DNA of 64,000 nt from Neospora caninum Liverpool. Lineage: Eukaryota; Apicomplexa; Conoidasida; Eucoccidiorida; Sarcocystidae. Under the pieces are notes generated by a model. That model had not been told where the DNA came from. It was given only the letters and a program-made list of their open reading frames with translations, and ran no database searches. Both the position numbers and the translations under genes were made by a program. The stretch covers positions 6,584,295 through 6,648,294 of the forward strand of contig NC_018396.1 of NCBI RefSeq assembly GCF_000208865.1, read 5' to 3'. Below, in pieces: positions 47,576 through 57,332 of the stretch (the stretch's first letter is position 1; each line of letters opens with the position of its first letter).

Positions 47576-49947
47576 GTGCATATCTACATATATGGGTGTA
47601 TATATGATTTTGTTTGTGTGGCGGTGCCTGTCCATATATGCAAGCGTGTGTACGCATATGTGCGCGTATGTGCATGTGCTTTCAGGGGTGTATCTGTGCA
47701 TTCGAGATACCTCACCGACTTCAGCACATGCATGAATATGCGCATCTTTATACGTATGTGTATGTATTTTTATCCCTGTATATGTGTAATTGTATGTGTT
47801 CGTATATAAATGTGTATGCATTTGTGTGTGCGTCGCTGTTGTTGTGGGCGTGCGCTGATCTCTCGGGTGTTAGGAGAAGCCGATGGGGCGCCGACATCTG
47901 TATGCATGCGTGTGGAGCACGCGGGATTTCTCTCCCAGTTTCTTCTTTTCGCGTTCGCTTCTTCCGCTTCTCGCCGTCTGTCTCGGTTCAGGTGCTAGCC
48001 TTCGGCATGAAGGCGGTGGCGCATGCAAGTTTTCCCGTCTTGCTCGGCGTCTTTCAAAGGTCATTGGCGACGCAACTCCTCGCGCAATACGCAACTCGTT
48101 CGCGCCTCGCCGCCTCGCCGGCTGGTTTTTTTCCCACGCGTCCGACGGAGACACCAGTGTCACGAGAGCCCTCGCCGCTTTCTGAAACTTTGACAGGGTG
48201 CGTCTTTGCATGCGCTCGGCTGGGCCTGTTCAGTTCGTGTCTCTTCCGTAATTTCCGGAGACCAGGTTCGGCGGTCACAATTCCTTCCTGTCTCTCTCTC
48301 TCTGTGTTTTCGACAAGGCGGCTTGCTCTTTTGTTTGCTCGCAGTTCATTCTCTACGCGTTTTGTTTCTCCCTCCTGCGCCGCCTCTGCACGGAACCTGC
48401 AGGCCTTGGATTTGCTCTGTTGTCGAGGCCGCGTGTCCCTCCTTTCGCCCCTTGGTCGCCTCGCTCCTGCGTTCCGCCGCTTCGTCGGCCTCACCTTCTT
48501 CTTCCTCTTCTTCCTCTTCTTCTTCCTCTTCTTCCTCTTTTTCTTCTTCGCTTAAGCCCCCGTTTGCGATCGGTGCGGGTCTGGCGCCGGTGGACGAGAA
48601 GGAAAGACAGGCGAGAGCGCTGCGTTTCGTGGAAGTGCTGGAAGACGAGAAGGTGAAGGTGAGACAGAAACGACTCACGGTCTCCCTGGGGCGAACGCGG
48701 AAACACATATCTCTTTTCCGTCTCTTCCTTTTCCTGCGCGCCGTCTCCTCAGGAGGGAAGGAGCTGCCTCACGGGGTGAGGAGCGCCCAGGGTTTTTGTA
48801 GGCGTCTTTGCTGCACGTTATTTTCCACAATTTCTCTGTTGTCTTGGTTTCAGTGCTTTCCCCACTGGAGAGGCTTGCTCGACTTCTTGGCTCAAAAAGT
48901 TCCCTCGTTCGCCAGGCAATCCAAGTTCTCAGAAAAAGAGCCGTGCGACGCAACCAGGTAAGCTTCTGTTGTGCATGCCCGCGGGTCTGCGGGCCTCGGC
49001 AAATGTGAGGAAATCGGCAATCACGGAAATCGCTTTCTTTTCTGTCTGACTGTCCGCGTGTCGGTATTTATTTATATATTTCTATAGGGATATAAAGAGA
49101 GAGTTTTGTGTGGATTCGTTTCGTGCGCTCTCACTTCTACGTCGTTCTCTCCCTGTTCATCTGCCTCTACAGCTGTTCATATATACCTCGCCCTCTCTCC
49201 ATCTCTTTCTCTCTTTTGTTCTCCCTCTTGGTCTCTCTCGCGTTCTCTCTCTCCACATCTCTCCTCCACTCAACTTGCCTGCGTCTGTGTGCGAATAAGA
49301 TTCATTTTGCTTTACCGGGGAGCCTCTCATCCAGTCTGAGTTCTCCTTCTCTCATGGAACTGGTTTGATTCTCTTGCCTCGTCTCTCCGCGTGTACTCTC
49401 CGTCACGTGTTAGCAGTCTTTTTCTTTGTTTCGTTTGACCTTGTTTTAGCGCTGCGTTCGGCCTGCTTCGCATGGCGGCGGCGCATGCGGAGAACACCGT
49501 GTCTTGGAAGGCGAGCGAGGGCGCGATTGCGGAGTATCCAACTGGAGAGAAGGTCAGAAAAAACCATTTTCAGATTTGGAGATTCCACACGCATTGCGGA
49601 AGCAAGACCACGCGCTGGGTCAGCCAAGACAGGCAAAGACACACAAGCGCTGCAAGCGCCACTCACGCAAACTCGCAGTCGATGTGAATCCTAGAAAGAA
49701 AGCAACGCGAGAAAAAGAGAGAACGAGCACGGACGAAGCCATGACAGTCTTCTCGCCGCACGCAACGATGCTCCTTGCGTCTATCCCTTGCATGCGCATA
49801 TTGGTATATACATATATGAACGTATATATATATATATATATATATATATACGTATATATGTATATATAGGCCTGTATGAACGGGCACATGCATGCATCTA
49901 TAATCGCAAATATACTTTCATATATACATTGGTGGATATATATGTAT

Positions 49948-49978
<31 letters not shown>

Positions 49979-51123
49979 CATGGATATAGATATGGATATG
50001 CACACTAGCACAGACGTGCGAGGATATTTTGATGCATTTGTCTAATGTCTCTTTAGAGAGGAGTCGCGTTGGGGAATGGAGACGCGTGGGCGGAGGAGAG
50101 CTCGGTTTGGTTTGTTTCGTTGTCGCTCTTTTTGCTCTTCCTTCTAACTCAGATTCTCTGTTTTTCTTTTCGCTTCCTTCAGTGGCTGGGCTTCTTTGTA
50201 GCGCTTCTCGTCGGGCTGCAGAAAGCGACGGGGGTAAGAACGCCTTTCTTGTTTTCCCTTCTCTGCTTTCCTTTGTTCGCAGTCCTGCGTCTCTTTCTCC
50301 GTCTTCTCTTGCGTGTCCTTTTTCTCTTTCTTCGTCTCCTGTATCCGCTTCTCGTTCTTTTTTTCCGCGTTTTCCATTCTGCCTTTCTCTCAACTTGAAG
50401 CGGGAAGGCGGTCCTTCGGAGTCACTACAGGTCCAATCTTCCCCCTCGCTGTCACTTGAAGCAACGTTCTCGCATGCTTCTGTGTGGGCATCCACTTCTT
50501 CACACGCAAACATGCGCATATATTCTTGAGTGCATGTTTTTTTTTAAAAAATACAGCGACGGCGACGCATAAATAGAAGCAGCATCCAATTGAACTTGCG
50601 ATAACGTGAAGATCTCTATTGGGCTTGTGAACACTCTAGGAAATGCCGTATGTGTAAATACATATACGCACATGTGTAAATACATATAAGCATAAGTGTA
50701 AATACATAGAAGCATATGCGAAAACACATTCAGTATTGGAACATATACCTTTAGTAGACAAATATATATGTATATATATGTTGGAGAGTCGCTTTTTTCT
50801 CTGTTTCTTTGCTCGTCCCCGCTTCGGTATCTGCCTTCTCGCCTTGAGCGTTTCCCCGAGCCCTTTCGTTTCGGGCGAAATGCCTTTTTTCCAGATTCGC
50901 CTCAGTTTGTGGATCGACGACGTCGAGATCCTCTGCCTGTCGCGCTACTTGGACGAACGTGGTCCCTTGTTCCTCTCTTCCCTCAATCGACTCTTCCAAT
51001 CCGTACGAAACACGTTCTTTGCATGCAAGCACGAACACAGCCTTCGCCACACATATGTATATACACATATATAGTTGGATACGTCTACTGGTTCGCCTAT
51101 GTCATCCTCTGCATCCTCTGCAT

Positions 51124-51157
<34 letters not shown>

Positions 51158-51487
51158 GCATAGGTCTCCTGAATCCGCGAGGGCTCAATCTACATATGCG
51201 TATGCATGCAAAGAGAGAGGAGTCTGTCTTTCGGGCGAAGAGGCCGTGGGCGTTTCTCTTTCCTGGCGGTGAATTTTGTGTGCAGCGGATGGCAAATGCT
51301 TTTCGCTGTCTTTGCAGAGAGTGACAGTGTCTCCGTCATTTCGCGTGTGTGTGTTGAATGCTCCAGACGTTCTCCGTGATGTGCGCCGTAAACAGGCTTC
51401 TATCTATCCGTGCATATAAACATGAATTCGTATATCCATGGAACATTCATGTAACGATGCATATCTAGACGTGCCTCTGTACTAGTA

Positions 51488-51530
<43 letters not shown>

Positions 51531-52939
51531 GCTTATGTACGCGCACACGCAAAAATGCATCCACCTACGTGCGCATTCGTGCACATATTATCTGTAGACA
51601 TATCGGTATGTGTTCATATTTGTTCAATCACCGAACCGTATAAATCCGTAGTTCGAGCAGCTGATATATAGGCGAGTGCTTTGTCTGTAGTGTGCTGGCT
51701 CCTGTTTCCCGTGCGTTTCGTCCTTTTTCGTCTAGGCGCTTTGTTTCCATGTCGTTGTCTCTTTTTGTCTCTTTCTGCTTCGCTCTGTTCGTTTGCAGCC
51801 GCTCACCTCCTTTCCAATCGTTTTGCTCACAGCTGATTCGTTGACGAGCATTCGAGGCATCTGTTTGTCGCCTGACGAAGCGCGGGCCGGAACAACGCAC
51901 AGCCGCGACTCGCCTACCTCCCCTGATTTAGAGGGTGGCGGTCATCAGGCCAAAGAGACGCCGAAGCCAGGCGCCAAGGAGAGAGAGGAAGGAAGCGCGA
52001 GGGAAGGAGAGGAGAGAAGAAATGTGGAAGTGATTGAAATCGGAGATTTGAGTCGGCAGACAGTGACGTGAGTTCCCAACAGGAAAGGTTGTGTGTCAGT
52101 GCAGGGAGAGGGGTAGACAGCCAGCGAGAGGCCATGGGACGATTCAGCAAAGACAGGAAGAAAAAGAAGAAAACGAGGGAGAAGAGAAAGAAACGAACGC
52201 GGGGAGGAAGTGGCGACGGGGTTAGGCCTTGTCTGGTGGCAGTGGAGACGCTCGTGTCGCCCACGTCCCCACTTTTGTCATCCCTCTTTTTGCTGGCTCT
52301 CCGTCGAGTTTTCTCCGGTCCGCTCTCTCTGCTTCTCCTGACCTTTTTTGCATCGTCTGTGTCTTTGTTTTCGAGGTTCATGTGTCGCATCCCGTCTCTC
52401 TACTTCTGCTTTTTCTTCCCCATTCTCTGTCTTCTTTCTCTGAGATGTCGTCCACCGCGCGTTCTCTTCTCTCTGTTTTCCAACCTCCGGGCTTGGCGTC
52501 TGACCTTCCTTTTTTTTCAGAGACATCTTGATCCCGAAAGTCACGTCTATCCCTGAAATCCCTCACGCGCTCTTCCTGGCCGTCGGCGGCAACTGCGCAC
52601 TTATCGAAAAAATCACAAAGTAAATCAAAGATCAACCTCACTTCCCTACCTTCCTGTCCCCTGTATATATATATATATATATATATATTTATGCATGCAG
52701 AGATGTATAATTAAATACAAATTTAGATGTATATATATATATATATATATATATGTACATTGGCTCTTATGTAAGTGTCGATGCAAGTGCACTCTTGTAT
52801 CTGCATAGTTATGGGGACCCATTCGAGTTTTGTATCTTGTGCGGTTTTCTCGGCATTTCGTCCTCGCCCTCCTTCTCTCTCTCTCTGCGGCATCCATGTG
52901 GAAAAGCAGATATGTAGGACTGCCACCTCAATTCTTTAA

Positions 52940-52972
<33 letters not shown>

Positions 52973-53513
52973 TGCACATGTATGCATATGTCTGCATATA
53001 TATATATATATATGTAAGCATATGCATGCATGTATATATGTAGATGTAGGTATATGCCGCTGCATGCACATGTTTCAAGCTGGCTGTGGAGCCGAACATG
53101 TTTGTCAACGAAGCACAAGTGTGTGTGTTTATCTGCCATCTCGCTCTCTGTGTCTTGTTTGGGCTTCTCAGAGGTTTGATGAAACTGAACGGCGAGCTGT
53201 GGCTAGAGGCGAACAGAGCGCCTCCAGCGGACCACGTGAAGCAGGTGAGACTGGAAGAGATTTTTAAAAATGGACTAGTCGCGGATCTTTCAATCGGTGC
53301 CGAATCGCGGCGAGAAGATTCTTCTCTTCTCTGACACATCTAGCTGGAGATGAGGGGTGCGCTCCCTGTGAAAATGCCGATCCATCAGCCTAACGACAAA
53401 ACTTCGACGAAAACGCGCAAGTGCTTCTCTCTGAAAACAATATGAAATCGTCGAAACAATCCTGCGTCGTAGTCGCCGGAAACATATCTACAACCTTACA
53501 TTACATAAAACAA

Positions 53514-53547
<34 letters not shown>

Positions 53548-56500
53548 TGTATCTGGATATATGACTAGACCGATACCTCGTTGTAAGTATAGATGACGAT
53601 TATGCTGAAGCGAGGTAGTTCATGTTTTTTCATCTCAGTCTGTCGTTTCCCGTTTGATCCGAGGCACAGTTTTGGCATGTGTTGTGGAGCCATTTGTATT
53701 CGTCGCGTGATTTCTGCATTCTCGTCGTTGTGTGGCCATCGCTCTGATCGTTTTGTTTTCAATCGTTATCATCTGGTGTCGTCTCGGGCGTGTTCAGCCA
53801 CCCTTGCCAAGCCTTCACCTCTCTCCTACAGTCTCTGCCTCTCTTCCGCGTGGGGTGGTTCGGTCAGTTTCTGCGTCTCTGCCTTCTCGATTTTCTTTGG
53901 TTTGTCTCTTTTTTATCAATCTGTTTCGCCTTCTTCGGTTTTGCAGGTGCGAGACCCCGACGAGGCCGAGCTCGCCAGAGACGCGACCGAGGAGGAAGAA
54001 CGCGACTGGCGATGGTGCGAAAAACAAAAGGAATTCTGCAGAAACATCGCAAAAGACCTTCTCGTCGAGGTAATCGATCTGCGCGAAAGTCTGCATCTCT
54101 ACAAAAGTACTCACGCGCGCTTTTCTCAGAGTTGAAAAGCACACGCATCCATCTATGCATCTCTATATCCACAAATATATCTCTATCTATCTATCTTTCT
54201 ATCTATCTGTCTATATATATATATATATATATGTATTTATGCTTCGATATATGTAGGTGTATATACACACAGTTGTCTATCTGTATAAGTATATGTAGCG
54301 TATGATTTCTGTCTCCATGCGTGTGTGTTGTTTCGAAGGGGATGCATGGGTAGATGGTTAGGAGAGCGTCTGTTTTTTCCTGTTGTTTCCGTGATCGCTG
54401 CCTTTCGCGCATTGTTTTTCCTCGGGTTTTGGTTGTCGACGCGGCGGTGTCTTGTCGGTGCGGGGTGTCTGTACACCTCTCTGTAGGACGTCCGACTGTT
54501 TGAATGGCGCATGCAAAAATTTCTCTCTCTTCCGCTCCTGACGCGCCTGCGGGAAAAGCAGGGGAACGAAATTCACTTCCTCGTTACGGTAAGGAGTCGC
54601 ACTCTTCAACAAGTCTCTGTCGAGACTCTTGGAGACAGAAAGAAATAGAGACGCAAATGCGCATCACGGGTTTTTACCGAAAACGAGGAAACACACACAC
54701 CTTTTCCGTAAACCAGTGCCGAAACGCACGGCAGTAGATTTCCGTTTACATATTCGTATATATTTATATACATGCATATATGTTAAAGCAGCGAAAAGTA
54801 CCCGAGCATATGCATACATGGACATACATAGGCATCAACACATATATACGCATAACTATATGTATAAACATATTTATACATGTGTACACAAATGTGTATG
54901 CATTTGCGTAGATAGGACGCGGTGTGTATCAGTTTGTGTGTGGTATGTGGATGCACGGTTCTTTGATCGTGGAGGAAAGGAAAGGCTCGTGCGTGTATGT
55001 TTTTTCGAGTCTTCGACTTTCTCTTCCGCAGCTTCTGTGTGCCTGCTCAAGGTCTGTGTTTTGTCGCTTTGTTTCTCTGGCCCTCGGTGTTTCAGGTTTT
55101 TGAGACGCTCCGGTATTTTCTTTCCAAGCCTTATCTGCTCAGTCGCAACCTCCTTCATCTGGACAATGTGGTGATTCTCGTAAGTTTCTTTGTCGTCTCT
55201 TTTCTCGTCTCTTTTCTCGTCTCTTTTCTCGTTTCCTTTCTCAGTTCCTTCCTCGCTGTTTTTTCGGGGGAAGAGGCCGTGCGGCGTAGAGGGGCTGTTT
55301 TCCGAGGCGAGACGGGCGGAGGAAAGAGGCGGATGGTTTGAGTCTCGAGGCGAACCGGAAAAGAGAAAGAGACTGACTCAGAGAGGATGGCGATCACAAG
55401 CAACGCACGCGAGACGAGACGACGTAAAAAACGGGGACATTTGGAAAGGAAAGCAACTGACACAGAGGCGGTTTACACAGCCTTGAACGCTGAAAACGAA
55501 CGAGGAGAGGGAGGGCAGTCCGCGACAGAAGATCCAGAAGAACTGAGATGAGATGAAACCGGTTTCGGGGCTGTGGAGGAAGACGCACTGCGCGAAGATA
55601 AAGAAGAATGCAGCACAGACGACTGAGAGAGGCTGCAAGCCCTAGAAGTCTTGGAGGAGGCAGAGAGGCGAGAGGAAGGAGAAGCGGATGTCGAAGAGGG
55701 TGATAAAGAAGAAGATAAAGACGTGGACGTCTTAGACAGGGACAAAGACTTTGAGGAGGCAGAAGACATAGAAGAGGATGATAAAGAAGAAGATGAAGAA
55801 GTGGAAGCCTTATGCACTGAAGAAGACGTTGAGGAGGAAGGAGTCTTAGAAGAGGAAGAGACAGAAGAAGATAACGCGGAAGAAGATGGTGAAGAAGATA
55901 AAGACGTGGAAGTCTTAGAGAGGGAAGAAGACTTTGAGGAGGAAGAACTCTTCGAAGAGGAAGACACAGAAGAAGATAAAGACGTGGAAGTCTTAGACAG
56001 GGAAGAACACGTTGAGGAGGCAGAGGTCTTAGAAGAGGAAGAGACAGAAGAAGATAACGAGGAAGATGATGATAAAGAAGAAGATAAAGACGTGGAAGTC
56101 TTAGAGAGGGAAGAAGACTTTGTGGAGGAAGAAGTCTTCGAAGAGGAAGAAGACTTGGAAGTGGACAGTAATGTAGAATCTGAAGAAGAGGTAGAATGGT
56201 GTGAAGTGGAGGATACTGTCGAAGAATGAGAGGGGCGAGATGAATGCGTGGAGGCAGTCAGAGACGCAGACGAAGATAACGCTTTTGAGAGGACAGAAGA
56301 CGTAGTAGAGGTCTCGCGTTCCGCAGGCGAGGGCTTTAAAGAAGACTGGAAACGAAAAGGTGTTGAAGTCGACGCATACACTCGATCAGGAGACAAAGGC
56401 GAAGCTTGAGATCCCGTAGATGATTTTAAAGAAGCATTCAGCTGCGAAGATACGGAAGTCCTCGATGTTAAAGCCGTCTCTGTGGGGTAGTTATGTTTCT

Positions 56501-57332
56501 CATTGCCTGACGTGGACATGTTGAAGTTTTCTCCCGAGTGTGTCGATGCCAGATTCGAGGCCAGAGATGAATGAGGACAGGCCTGCGAGGGAGACACTTT
56601 GTCTGCTCGAGAAAACTCGGCCAGCGGGGCAGCTGGAAAGCAGGCGGTGTTCTCTCGCTCCATGTTTTCTTTCGTGAATTTGTTCGTTCCGTATTTTGCT
56701 GACGAGCGCGACGAGGCGGTCCACCGAGCGTTTTCTTGGGGACGACCGGGGTTGCATCTACCTCGCAAAAATGTTCTACGTTTTTGCTTCTCCAGGGGCT
56801 GCTGGACGTGGGGCTTTTGACGGCAAAGTTTCAGCCGAGTCGAGTCGAGGTCGCCAACGAGCTGTACAGACACCTGCTGTCGGACTACATGAACACGCGA
56901 TACGGTAGGGCCTGCGCAGGAAACGAGAAAGGCGCACAAAGAGGATGGGGAAACGCAGAGAGATAGCAGAAGGGATGAACAGGCAAAAGAGCTTTGTCTG
57001 CGTGCTCAGGACTGTCCAATGTACGATGCAAACGTCATCTGGAAACCGCTTTTCGAGGTCTTTGTCCATTCGTAACCAGGGTGGCCTTCCCGAATTCCTC
57101 TCTGTGTCTCTCATGTTTCTTCGGGGTTCGTTTCTCCCGCGTTTCCGCACTTTCTGCTTCCGCCGCGCGAGGCCCGTTGCTTGTTCCTTTTCCCATTTGT
57201 TCCCTGGCGCCTTCACTGCTGCTCGTCTTTGCAGCTCTTCTTTCCGTGGACCAGAAGGCCAGCTACAACCTGAACTGGCTGATGAATGAGAAATCCATCA
57301 AGTTCCACGTCGACCGTCTTCCTGAGTTTTAG
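46388..57332 (+). CDS. P-loop ATPase (AAA/STAND type) with a mitochondrial-like presequence
   Basis: Sixteen exons: 46388-47030, 47328-47431, 47992-48197, 48403-48658, 48854-48957, 49450-49552, 50183-50233, 50895-51002, 51799-52067, 52521-52619, 53172-53244, 53947-54069, 54487-54588, 55096-55179, 56796-56904, 57235-57332; 2532 nt, 843 aa. The leader [20 protein letters not shown] is Arg/Ala/Ser-rich without acids, typical of mitochondrial import. Walker A is GPVGVGKS (about residues 221-228). A possible Walker B is [11 protein letters not shown] in exon 8, followed in exon 9 by a sensor-1-like strand [11 protein letters not shown]; this layout recalls the archaeal-ATPase (ATPase_2/STAND) branch. 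The C-terminal part is helical and charged and ends HVDRLPEF. The function is unknown. Phases agree at every junction; the exon 3 donor (ACAGG|GTGCGT at 48197) and exon 4 acceptor (48403) are the least certain. ATG 46388 overlaps a TGCATGCA site. Confidence 0.78.
47189..47230. repeat. (TA)n microsatellite
   Basis: About 42 bases of TA in intron 1 of the P-loop ATPase gene, about 100 bp before the exon that carries Walker A. Confidence 0.95.
47538..47569. repeat. (TA)n microsatellite
   Basis: About 32 bases of TA in intron 2 (47432-47991), followed by about 270 bp of TATG/TGTG-rich simple sequence. Confidence 0.95.
49823..49977. repeat. paired (TA)n tracts
   Basis: TA runs at 49823-49850 and 49951-49977 in intron 6 (49553-50182) of the P-loop ATPase gene, with interrupted TATA/TGCATGCA sequence between them. 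Confidence 0.9.
50652..50717. repeat. 22-bp tandem repeat, three copies
   Basis: The unit begins GTGTAAATACATAT and occurs at 50652-50673, 50674-50695 and 50696-50717 with a few substitutions. It lies in intron 7 (50234-50894) of the P-loop ATPase gene. Confidence 0.85.
51126..51156. repeat. (TA)n microsatellite
   Basis: About 31 bases of TA in intron 8 (51003-51798). A second tract of about 38 bases lies at 51491-51528 in the same intron. Confidence 0.95.
52663..53012. repeat. cluster of (TA)n tracts in intron 10
   Basis: Four TA runs at 52663-52690, 52730-52755, 52938-52967 and about 52998-53012 lie in the 552-bp intron 10 (52620-53171), with TGCATGCA sites between them. Confidence 0.9.
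53517..53546. repeat. (TA)n microsatellite
   Basis: About 30 bases of TA in intron 11 (53245-53946). A similar tract at 54212-54233 lies in intron 12. Confidence 0.95.
55473..56663 (-). CDS. possible nested antisense Ser/Thr-rich ORF in intron 14
   Basis: A 396-codon frame with ATG (56663) and stop lies entirely inside the 1.6-kb intron 14 (55180-56795) of the plus-strand ATPase gene. Its product has a mixed first ~150 residues (starts [20 protein letters not shown]) and then a long Ser/Thr/Lys repeat around the recurring motif [12 protein letters not shown]. There is no signal peptide or membrane segment. The plus strand of the repeat part (55651-56229) is also open and would give a Glu/Asp-rich repeat ending [19 protein letters not shown] sequence; two open strands are what a purine-rich GAAGAT-type repeat produces by itself. 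It may be a nested gene, an exon skipped in my model, or a minisatellite without coding role. I favour the last but cannot exclude the first. Confidence 0.25.
   Translation of the reverse strand: MERENTACFPAAPLAEFSRADKVSPSQACPHSSLASNLASTHSGENFNMSTSGNEKHNYPTETALTSRTSVSSQLNASLKSSTGSQASPLSPDRVYASTSTPFRFQSSLKPSPAERETSTTSSVLSKALSSSASLTASTHSSRPSHSSTVSSTSHHSTSSSDSTLLSTSKSSSSSKTSSSTKSSSLSKTSTSLSSSLSSSSSLSSSVSSSSKTSASSTCSSLSKTSTSLSSSVSSSSKSSSSSKSSSLSKTSTSLSSSPSSSALSSSVSSSSKTPSSSTSSSVHKASTSSSSSLSSSSMSSASSKSLSLSKTSTSLSSSLSPSSTSASPSSRLSASSKTSRACSLSQSSVLHSSLSSRSASSSTAPKPVSSHLSSSGSSVADCPPSPRSFSAFKAV
55651..56229. repeat. degenerate GAAGAT-type minisatellite
   Basis: Purine-rich imperfect repeats with the conserved core GAAGATAAAGACGTGGA occur near 55711, 55894, 55972 and 56080 (spacing 183, 78 and 108). 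The block is richer in A than the flanking DNA and lies in intron 14 of the ATPase gene. Confidence 0.75.

Noticed and set aside
48753..48775. A 23-nt micro-exon of the ATPase gene with good GT/AG borders
   Set aside because: Including it shifts the frame of the next exon. Joining 48658 directly to 48854 keeps phase and the continuous reading into exon 6 ([15 protein letters not shown]).
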